A stretch of 6,500 nt of DNA, from NCBI GenBank assembly GCA_016927675.1, contig JAFGMF010000066.1:1-6500 (forward strand), given 5' to 3'. The stretch is from Candidatus Cloacimonadota bacterium. Lineage in GTDB: Bacteria > Cloacimonadota > Cloacimonadia > Cloacimonadales > TCS61. A model generated the notes under the pieces. The model searched no databases. It was given only the letters and a program-made list of their open reading frames with translations, and was not told the DNA's origin. Positions 1 to 5,578 of the stretch are shown piece after piece; the stretch's first letter is position 1, and every line of letters starts with the position of its first letter. A program made the position numbers and the translations under genes.

Positions 1-3
1 AAA

Positions 4-33
4 CCCCCTTTAATTCCCCCTTATGAAGGGGGA
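4..33. repeat. GC-rich hairpin with a repeated CCCCCTT arm
   Basis: TCCCCCTT (15-22) and AAGGGGGA (26-33) form a perfect 8-bp stem around a 3-base loop. A second copy of CCCCCTT at 4-10 could compete for the same AAGGGGG arm. No T-run follows the stem on either strand, so it is not a standard intrinsic terminator, although it could stop transcripts or protect the 3' end of the operon mRNA. C-run/G-run elements of this style occur as dispersed intergenic repeats in many bacterial genomes; that this is one of them is inference. Confidence 0.5.
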
Positions 34-70
34 CAAAATTCTTCGATTTATAAATCCATCCAAAGATTTA

Positions 71-123
71 TCCGCCTCTGACAGGCTTGTAATCCTTTGG
101 CGGTCTATTAACCTGCAGGCGGA
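71..123. repeat. Imperfect inverted repeat downstream of the malic enzyme gene
   Basis: TCCGCCT (71-77) pairs with AGGCGGA (117-123), and inside it CAGG (82-85) pairs with CCTG (112-115), giving 7 + 4 base pairs separated by a 4-by-1 internal loop and enclosing a 26-base loop. It is clearly GC-richer than the AT-rich bases around it and begins 24 bases beyond the malic enzyme stop. No T-run follows on the minus strand. Together with the hairpin nearer the window edge it fills the non-coding 147 bases; a small palindromic repeat or weak 3' end structure is the likeliest reading. Confidence 0.45.
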
Positions 124-147
124 GAAAGGTTTTAATCACATGTAAGT

Positions 148-1602
148 TTATTTAACCTGGTCGACCGCCCATTTAATTGCTTCAGTGAGTATTTCCTGAG
201 GAGGATGTTTAATAAAACCATCGTTAATCAGGCTTTGAGTTAAATTTCGGGAATATTCGATATCTCTTCTTGCTTTTTCAAAAGCTTCTTCACGGGTTAA
301 CTGTACTCTGGCAACACCATCTTTAATAGCCTGCATGGCAACATCGGCAGATTCTTCGGGAAATACGGTAGCATCATCCATTGTAGGCACGATATTATCT
401 GGATTGATCCCGCGTTTTTCAGCATAGTTTGCCAGAGAATTGGCAGCTGCGATCGCCATTTCATCAGTCACTTTTTTTGCCCGGACCATCAAGGCTCCTT
501 TCAAAATGCCCGGAAAACCAAGAGAGTTATTTACCTGATTCGGGAAATCTCCTCTTCCGGTTGCCACAATATATGCTCCAGCTTCCTTGGCTGCATAAGG
601 ATAAATCTCCGGAACCGGGTTAGCACAGACAAAAACTATCGATTTTGTCGCCATCGATTTAATCCATTCCTGTTTTACCACATCGGGTCCCGGTCTGGAA
701 AGTGAAATCAGAACATCTGCATCTTTGCAAGCTGTTGCAATATCATTGACCTTTTTCGGATTAGTATTCTCACATATTTCCCATTTACGATAAAATCTGG
801 TATCTGATTTTAAATCATCTCGATCTTTTGACAAGGCTCCCTTTGAGTCGAACATGATAATTTTAGCCGGATCGGCTCCGGCAGTTATGATTATCCTGGC
901 GATAGTCGTATTGGATGCCCCGGCTCCAAGCATGACTATCTTTACATCGCCAATCTTCTTATCGGCCAGTTTAAGAGCATTGATCAAACCGGCAAGGGTC
1001 ACACAAGCTGTTCCCTGGGCATCATCATGCCAGACGGGTATCTCACATTCTTCCCGCAGAACATCTAATACTTTGTAACAATTCGGCTGAGAAATATCTT
1101 CCAGATTGACAGCTCCGAAACTTGGCTGGCACATCTTGACGAATTCAATGATTTTATCCGGATCTTTCTCACCTTTTTTATTGGTACTGTCAATGCAAAG
1201 TGCTACCGCATCCACTCCACCCAGATACTTCATCAGAAAGGCTTTTCCTTCCATTACGCCCAATCCGCCCGGGGGAGTGCAATCACCATCACCCAGAACC
1301 CGGGTGGAATCGCTTACCACTGCAACAAGATTACCTCTGTTGGAAAGCTCAAAACTGGAATCATTATTGTCTCTGATTGTGGTTGAGATTTTTGAAACTC
1401 CGGGTGTATACCAGATATTGAACCAGTTAAAGCCAAAGACACCAGCTTTGGGTATTGTCTGAATCTTACCGCCGTAGAATTTATGGCATTTTTCAGCCAT
1501 TCTTTTTAAAAATAAAGTTTTTGCCCTGGCAATCTGCTCCTGAGTAAAATCATCAGGAAAAATTTCATTTAAATTGGAAAGGTCGAGTTTTAATGCTCGC
1601 AT
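148..1602 (-). CDS. Malic enzyme, probably NAD-dependent (malate to pyruvate + CO2)
   Basis: Malic enzyme oxidatively decarboxylates L-malate to pyruvate and CO2, producing NADH or NADPH in the cytoplasm. Counting from the ATG at 1602 (484 residues), the malic domain has YTPGVS with catalytic Y65, STRVLGDGD (99-107), MEGKAF with the catalytic-lysine candidate K120, and metal ligands E168-D169 (in NLEDI) and D193-D194 (in HDDAQGT). The Rossmann domain has VMLGAGASN (223-231), and an acidic residue, D252, ends the second strand in IMFDSKG; this favours NAD over NADP, though that is inference. NPVPE (328-332) and NQVNNSLGFPG (355-365) complete the family pattern. The protein is longer than the roughly 400-residue short bacterial form and shorter than the roughly 560-residue long form. 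The ATG is preferred over the GTG at 1614 because GAGG (1612-1609) lies six bases before it, while the GTG directly abuts the fumarase beta stop. It is the last gene visible in the unit. Confidence 0.95.
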   Translation of the reverse strand: MRALKLDLSNLNEIFPDDFTQEQIARAKTLFLKRMAEKCHKFYGGKIQTIPKAGVFGFNWFNIWYTPGVSKISTTIRDNNDSSFELSNRGNLVAVVSDSTRVLGDGDCTPPGGLGVMEGKAFLMKYLGGVDAVALCIDSTNKKGEKDPDKIIEFVKMCQPSFGAVNLEDISQPNCYKVLDVLREECEIPVWHDDAQGTACVTLAGLINALKLADKKIGDVKIVMLGAGASNTTIARIIITAGADPAKIIMFDSKGALSKDRDDLKSDTRFYRKWEICENTNPKKVNDIATACKDADVLISLSRPGPDVVKQEWIKSMATKSIVFVCANPVPEIYPYAAKEAGAYIVATGRGDFPNQVNNSLGFPGILKGALMVRAKKVTDEMAIAAANSLANYAEKRGINPDNIVPTMDDATVFPEESADVAMQAIKDGVARVQLTREEAFEKARRDIEYSRNLTQSLINDGFIKHPPQEILTEAIKWAVDQVK

Positions 1603-1608
1603 GGTATT

Positions 1609-1613
1609 CCTCA
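1609..1613 (-). promoter_or_regulatory. Ribosome binding site deciding the malic enzyme start
   Basis: TGAGG lies six bases before the ATG at 1602. It overlaps the alternative GTG codon (1614-1612), which cannot both be a start and supply this site. This sets the protein at 484 rather than 488 residues. Confidence 0.75.
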
Positions 1614-1614
1614 C

Positions 1615-2169
1615 TTATTTCTTATATCTTTTTACGCCTTCCTGGTATATATCTTTTCCCGAAATATCGTTAGCGACAATACAGGGAAAATCTTCTACTT
1701 CAAGTTTACGGATGGCTTCTGTACCAAGATCTTCATAAGCTATAACTTCAGCTTTTTTTATTGATTTAGCAACTACAACCGCAGCTCCTCCAATGGCAAC
1801 CAGATAAACGGCTTTGTTCTTGATCATTGATTTGATCACTTCAGGTCCACGAGGTCCCTTCCCGACCATACATTTAAGCCCGGCATCGAGAAGAACCGGA
1901 GCATAAGGATCCATCCGGTAGCTTGTTGTTGGCCCGGCAGATCCGATCGGTTTTCCGGGAGGCGCAGGGGCAGGTCCGACATAATAGATAACTTGACCCT
2001 TGATATCAAAGGGTAATTCCCTGCCGGCTTCAAGCAGTTCCACAAGACGTTTATGGGCTGCATCGCGCCCCGTATAGATAGTCCCGGTGATCAATACGGT
2101 ATCTCCTATTTCCAATACTGATACATCAGCATCACTCAGCGGTGTTTGAAGTTTTACTGTTTTCGGCAT
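1615..2169 (-). CDS. Class I fumarate hydratase, beta (C-terminal domain) subunit
   Basis: This is the second half of the two-subunit class I fumarase; it joins the alpha subunit to form the active site for fumarate/malate. Family segments are TGTIYTGRDAAHKR (28-41), GPAPAPPGKPIGSAGPTTSYRMD (65-87, usual beta-subunit substrate-site region), GKGPRG (93-98), AIGGAA (115-120) and YEDLGTEA (135-142). With 184 residues it has the normal length for a separate beta subunit. The ATG at 2169 is chosen over an in-frame ATG at 2214, because the upper start would overlap the alpha gene by 32 bases and add 15 residues not typical of the family. The ribosome site before 2169 is only a purine-rich GAGAGAGA, so coupling to the alpha gene 13 bases upstream is likely. 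Tartrate dehydratase beta is the main alternative, judged unlikely from the neighbours. Confidence 0.94.
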   Translation of the reverse strand: MPKTVKLQTPLSDADVSVLEIGDTVLITGTIYTGRDAAHKRLVELLEAGRELPFDIKGQVIYYVGPAPAPPGKPIGSAGPTTSYRMDPYAPVLLDAGLKCMVGKGPRGPEVIKSMIKNKAVYLVAIGGAAVVVAKSIKKAEVIAYEDLGTEAIRKLEVEDFPCIVANDISGKDIYQEGVKRYKK

Positions 2170-2182
2170 TGTCTCTCTCTGG

Positions 2183-3028
2183 TTAGATTTGTGCAGATTT
2201 ATGCCTGGCAGCATGACACTGGATATTTACCGCTACAGGCATTGATGCAATATGGCAGGGTTTGTGCAGGATATGAACACCCAGAGCTGTCGTTCTTCCA
2301 CCCAATCCCTGAGGTCCGATGCCCAGATCATTAATTTTGTTCAGAATTTCAACTTCGATTTTCGCCCATTCAGGATCAGGATTTGGAGAATCCAGGCTCC
2401 GAAGCAGTGACTTTTTTGCCAGTAGAGCACTCTGTTCAAAATTGCCGCCAAGGCCGACTCCGACAACTATTGGCGGACAGGGGTTACCGCCTGATCTGCG
2501 GACTCTGTCCACGACAAAATCGATAACTCCTGTTATTCCATCAGCAGCTTTCATCATCTTAACTTCACTCATATTCTCTGAACCACCGCCTTTGGGTGCA
2601 ACGGTGATCAGAATTTTATCTCCGGGCACAATATCTGTGTAAATTATCGCCGGTGTATTATCCCGTGTATTTTTTCTCGCAATGATTGGATCATCAACCA
2701 TGGATTTCCGCAGATAGCCATCCTGATAACCCTGGCGAACACCCTCATTGATCGCTTCCTGAAAATCCCCGCCAGTCAAATGAACATCCTGTCCGAGTTC
2801 AACAAAAACCACAGCAACACCGGTATCCTGGCAGATGGGCATTTTTTCTGCTGCTGCCAGCTGATAGTTGTCCAGAAGAATGGCAAGTACTTCTCTTGCT
2901 GTGGGAGATTCTTCTTTTTGGTAAAATTCTTTGATCCTGTTAATCACATCTGCACCAATATAATAATTAGCATCAATGCAAAGTTTCCTGACCACAGGTA
3001 TGATTTCTTTAACATCTAACTGGCGCAC
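2183..3028 (-). CDS. Class I fumarate hydratase, alpha (N-terminal domain) subunit
   Basis: This is the iron-sulfur subunit of a two-subunit class I fumarase, which reversibly hydrates fumarate to L-malate. The family also includes L(+)-tartrate dehydratase alpha, but the beta subunit and the succinate/malate genes around it favour fumarase. The 281 residues match the separate alpha subunits of bacteria and archaea, not the fused FumA of E. coli. Candidate [4Fe-4S] ligands are C66 in ICQDTG, C184 in GGNPCPP and C271 in NIQCHAARH. KGGGSENMSE (146-155) and GIGPQGLGGRTTALGVH (236-252) are other conserved segments. A labile cluster of this kind is oxygen-sensitive, fitting an anaerobe. The start is GTG at 3028, not ATG; it is supported by AAGGAG (3039-3034) five bases upstream, partly inside the sucD stop. 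The beta gene follows after 13 bases. Confidence 0.94.
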   Translation of the reverse strand: MRQLDVKEIIPVVRKLCIDANYYIGADVINRIKEFYQKEESPTAREVLAILLDNYQLAAAEKMPICQDTGVAVVFVELGQDVHLTGGDFQEAINEGVRQGYQDGYLRKSMVDDPIIARKNTRDNTPAIIYTDIVPGDKILITVAPKGGGSENMSEVKMMKAADGITGVIDFVVDRVRRSGGNPCPPIVVGVGLGGNFEQSALLAKKSLLRSLDSPNPDPEWAKIEVEILNKINDLGIGPQGLGGRTTALGVHILHKPCHIASMPVAVNIQCHAARHKSAQI

Positions 3029-3033
3029 ACTAA

Positions 3034-3039
3034 CTCCTT
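3034..3039 (-). promoter_or_regulatory. Ribosome binding site for the GTG-started fumarase alpha gene
   Basis: A perfect AAGGAG stands five bases before the GTG at 3028 and overlaps the sucD stop codon. It supports the non-ATG start, for which no nearby in-frame ATG offers a competitor. Confidence 0.8.
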
Positions 3040-3916
3040 ATTCTTTGTTTTTCATGATCTTTACTATTGTCTCACCCACAACGGCCGGAGTCTCGGCAAT
3101 ATTTACACCTGCATTCTTGAGAGCATTCATTTTTTCAATGGCAGTTCCCTTACTTCCGGCTATAATAGCTCCGGCATGTCCCATGCGTTTACCTCTGGGT
3201 GCTGTCTGCCCGGCGATAAAAGCAACAACAGGTTTTGTAAACTCCTGCTCGATGTAATCAGCAGCCTGGATCTCCAGATCACCGCCTATCTCGCCGATCA
3301 TGACAACAGCTTCAGTTTCAGGATCATCCTTAAATAATTTTAGCAGATCTACGAAGGTTGTACCGATGATCGGATCACCCCCGATACCGATTGCCGTAGA
3401 AATTCCAGCCCCATTGATGACAATCTGCTTAGCCATTTCATAGGTTAAAGTCCCCGATTTGGAGATCAAACCTATCGTTCCTTTTTTAAAGACAAATCCG
3501 GGCATAATACCAATTTTGCTCTCTTCTGAGGTGATAATCCCCGGACAATTAGGTCCAATCAGCACCGATCCTTTATCTTTCACATATTTTTTTGCATACA
3601 TAACATCCTGGACGGGAATTCCTTCTGTGATACAGACAATAACTCTGATTTCAGCCGCTGCAGCTTCCATAATAGCATCAGCCGCAAAAGCTGAAGGTAC
3701 CAGAATCATGGAAACATCTGCACCGGTTGCACGAACTGCTTCACGAACAGTATTGAACACAGGTTTCCCCAAATGTATTTGCCCACCCTTTCCCGGTGTC
3801 ACTCCGCCAACGATATTCGTTCCATAAGATAAACATTGCTCCGAGTGGAAAGTTGCTTCTTTACCGGTAAATCCCTGAACTAATACTTTTGACTGCTTAT
3901 TTACAAGAATACTCAT
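3038..3916 (-). CDS. sucD: Succinyl-CoA synthetase alpha subunit
   Basis: This is the catalytic alpha subunit of succinyl-CoA synthetase, carrying the CoA-binding site and the phosphorylated histidine. The N-terminal Rossmann domain has VQGFTGKEATFHSEQ (13-27) and GGVTPGKGG (37-45). The middle has ITEGIP (96-101) and IGPNCPGII (120-128). The active-site segment GQTAPRGKRMGHAGAI (236-251) places the phosphohistidine at H247, against H246 in E. coli; E208 lies in the GEIGG segment next to it. At 292 residues it is full length. The ATG overlaps the sucC stop by 4 bases (ATGA), and GGGGAG (3930-3925) sits 8 bases before it, so the two subunits should be made in matched amounts. Its stop codon abuts the ribosome binding site of the fumarase alpha gene. 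In this operon it would make one NTP per succinyl-CoA in the oxidative direction, or activate succinate in the reverse direction. Confidence 0.97.
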   Translation of the reverse strand: MSILVNKQSKVLVQGFTGKEATFHSEQCLSYGTNIVGGVTPGKGGQIHLGKPVFNTVREAVRATGADVSMILVPSAFAADAIMEAAAAEIRVIVCITEGIPVQDVMYAKKYVKDKGSVLIGPNCPGIITSEESKIGIMPGFVFKKGTIGLISKSGTLTYEMAKQIVINGAGISTAIGIGGDPIIGTTFVDLLKLFKDDPETEAVVMIGEIGGDLEIQAADYIEQEFTKPVVAFIAGQTAPRGKRMGHAGAIIAGSKGTAIEKMNALKNAGVNIAETPAVVGETIVKIMKNKE

Positions 3917-5088
3917 CTTCCCATCTCCCCGGCAGCCTTAACTGCTTTTCTGGCACCATCAGCCAGATCAGTGGCAGTTATTATGTTATCTATTTTCGCC
4001 TGTTGAAGAATTTTAACCGCTTCTTTCGAATTAGTCCCATCCAGACGGATGATCAGGGGTATTTGAACACCCGAAGCACCTGTTGCATCGAGTATCCCCC
4101 GGGCAATTCTATCACACCGCACGATACCACCAAAAATATTTACAAAAATCGCCTTAACCCCCGGATCACGCAGAATGATCTCAAAACCCTTGGTAACTGT
4201 TTCTGCGCTGGCAGCGCCACCGACATCGAGAAAGTTTGCCGGTTCACCACCTTCATGTTTGATGATATCCATCGTGGACATTGCCAGTCCGGCACCATTT
4301 ACCATACATCCGACATTACCTTCCAGCTTGATATAGTTCAGTCCGAAACTCCCGGCTTCCAATTCGGAGGGTTCTTCCTCATCCAAATCCTGAAGATTCC
4401 GGATTTCCTGATGCCGGAAAAGTGCATTGTCATCAAAACCCATTTTTGCATCCAGGGCAATAAATTCATCCTTGTCGTTCAGGATCAGAGGATTAATTTC
4501 GATCAAGTTGCATTCTTTCTGATAATAAGCATGATACAAAGCTTTGACAAAATGAGAAAATGATTTCTGCTGAATTGTGGTCAAACCAAGTCCAAACACC
4601 AGTTCACGAGCGTGAAAGCTGCGGAAACCGATCAGGGGATCTACGGCAACCTTGACAATTTTTTCCGGAGTTTCTGCGGCTACTTTTTCAATTTCGACCC
4701 CGCCTTCTGTGGATGCAATTATAACCGGCATTTCTTTGGCTCTGTCCAATACAATTCCCAGATAGTATTCTTTTTTGATAACGGCTGTTTCTTCAAGATA
4801 GATTTTTTTTACCAGTTTACCTTCAGAACCAGTCTGGTGTGTGATCAATCGCATACCCAGCATTTTTTTTACGGTTTCTTCCAATTCTGCTCTGGACTTG
4901 ACTAGTTTTATCCCACCGGCTTTCCCGCGTCCGCCGGCATGTATTTGAGCTTTCACGACCCAGGATTTGCCACCCAGAATTTCAGCTGCCTGAACTGCAT
5001 CCTCAAGTGTTTCTGCCATTGCACCCTTGAGAATAGTAACACCATAGTCAGCCAGAATAGCTTTTGCCTGATACTCATGAATGTTCAT
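3913..5088 (-). CDS. sucC: Succinyl-CoA synthetase beta subunit (ADP/GDP-forming)
   Basis: This is the nucleotide-binding beta subunit of succinyl-CoA synthetase (succinate-CoA ligase), which with the alpha subunit interconverts succinyl-CoA + NDP + phosphate and succinate + NTP + CoA in the cytoplasm. The ATP-grasp domain begins MNIHEYQAK, with the nucleotide loop GGRGKAGG at residues 52-59. The Mg-binding residues N199 (in EINPL) and D213 (in LDAKMGFDD) fall at the same positions as in E. coli. The ligase domain contains GCMVNGAGLAM (260-270), FLDVGGAA (286-293) and VNIFGGIVRCD (316-326). At 391 residues it is full length. The ATG at 5088 is preferred to an in-frame TTG at 5091 because GGAGG (5097-5093) lies 4 bases before the ATG and only 1 base before the TTG. 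The 27-base gap after the protease gene is the largest in the unit, but no convincing promoter is visible. The stop overlaps the sucD start. ADP or GDP preference cannot be told by eye. Confidence 0.97.
   Translation of the reverse strand: MNIHEYQAKAILADYGVTILKGAMAETLEDAVQAAEILGGKSWVVKAQIHAGGRGKAGGIKLVKSRAELEETVKKMLGMRLITHQTGSEGKLVKKIYLEETAVIKKEYYLGIVLDRAKEMPVIIASTEGGVEIEKVAAETPEKIVKVAVDPLIGFRSFHARELVFGLGLTTIQQKSFSHFVKALYHAYYQKECNLIEINPLILNDKDEFIALDAKMGFDDNALFRHQEIRNLQDLDEEEPSELEAGSFGLNYIKLEGNVGCMVNGAGLAMSTMDIIKHEGGEPANFLDVGGAASAETVTKGFEIILRDPGVKAIFVNIFGGIVRCDRIARGILDATGASGVQIPLIIRLDGTNSKEAVKILQQAKIDNIITATDLADGARKAVKAAGEMGR
3925..3930 (-). promoter_or_regulatory. Ribosome binding site for sucD inside the end of sucC
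   Basis: GGGGAG lies within the last codons of sucC, eight bases before the sucD ATG at 3916, whose ATGA overlaps the sucC stop. The arrangement is typical of translational coupling between subunits of one enzyme. Confidence 0.65.
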
Positions 5089-5092
5089 CAAA

Positions 5093-5097
5093 CCTCC
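5093..5097 (-). promoter_or_regulatory. Ribosome binding site for sucC
   Basis: GGAGG lies four bases before the ATG at 5088, inside the 27-base gap between the hydrogenase protease gene and sucC. It favours that ATG over the TTG directly upstream and gives sucC its own strong entry site, unlike the protease gene before it. Confidence 0.75.
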
Positions 5098-5115
5098 AAA
5101 ATTTTAGTATGCTTA

Positions 5116-5568
5116 TCAGATTAGAGATTGTTCTCTGATTATTTTCTCGGCATGAGTCTGGATGACAGCTTCAACCGAAGGAGTACAATTCTCCGAAAAG
5201 GTAAAGGTATCAACCACTTCAACAGCATAAATGCTGATATCATCTGGAAGTTCCTGGCCTTGCCTGCGCATCAGCTCGAAAGCTTCAAAAAGGCTGATAT
5301 CATGAGGTGAAGAGTGATGCATCGTTTTGTTGAAATCCTGCCAGTTGAAACGAAGAAGTTTTCCGGGCTGATGTTGTCCGGTTTTAATTGAATCAATCAG
5401 GATCAGGCGATCGTATCCCAATATTTCATCGATCACTCTGAAGCCGGCAGCGCTTGCTTCCAGAATATCTGTGCCCGGACAGGATTTTTCTATTTCCCGG
5501 GCTATTCTGATCCCAACCCCATCATCGCTAAGAATTGTATTTCCCAGACCAATTACCAGTGTTTTCAT
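5116..5568 (-). CDS. [NiFe] hydrogenase maturation endopeptidase (HycI/HybD family)
   Basis: This 150-residue protein belongs to the M52 hydrogenase maturation proteases, which clip the C-terminal tail of the large subunit after nickel insertion so that the active site can close. The N terminus shows the family motif GLGNTILSDDGVG (residues 7-19). By position, the three nickel-sensing residues are D16, D59 (in LIDSIKTG) and H89 (in SSPHD), matching the Asp/Glu, Asp, His triad of E. coli HycI and HybD. The length is normal for the family, and there is no signal peptide or membrane segment. The ATG lies 10 bases after the large-subunit stop and I see no good Shine-Dalgarno sequence before it, so translation probably depends on ribosomes finishing the large-subunit gene. 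Its only evident substrate here is that neighbour, whose tail begins after the His of DPCLACATH. The family call is firm; the specific gene name is left open because hyaD, hybD, hycI and hoxW relatives are not separable by eye. Confidence 0.93.
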   Translation of the reverse strand: MKTLVIGLGNTILSDDGVGIRIAREIEKSCPGTDILEASAAGFRVIDEILGYDRLILIDSIKTGQHQPGKLLRFNWQDFNKTMHHSSPHDISLFEAFELMRRQGQELPDDISIYAVEVVDTFTFSENCTPSVEAVIQTHAEKIIREQSLI

Positions 5569-5578
5569 TCAATCAGGA

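Noticed and set aside
15..33. Intrinsic terminator for the operon
   Set aside because: The stem is strong, but no run of T follows on the minus strand (AATTAAAGG follows), so a standard rho-independent terminator is not supported.
1106..1462. Plus-strand open frame opposite the malic enzyme
   Set aside because: It covers the most conserved malic enzyme motifs in antisense; the frame is open because of codon usage on the real strand.
1836..2063. Minus-strand open frame in another frame inside fumarase beta
   Set aside because: The overlapping fumarase beta frame carries all family motifs through this stretch; this frame has none and lacks a ribosome site.
2170..2214. Upstream ATG extension of fumarase beta
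   Set aside because: It would overlap the fumarase alpha coding sequence by 32 bases and add 15 residues not typical of the family; the ATG at 2169 gives the normal length.
3889..4563. Long plus-strand open frame of 224 codons opposite sucC
   Set aside because: It lies wholly antisense to the well-supported sucC and the sucD start. Its product matches no recognised family, is low in sense, and there is no ribosome site or neighbouring plus-strand gene.
5089..5115. Promoter for a separate suc-fum-malic enzyme operon
   Set aside because: The gap is AT-rich and only 27 bases long; I could not find a paired -35/-10 arrangement that stands out from background, so it is left as a possibility only.
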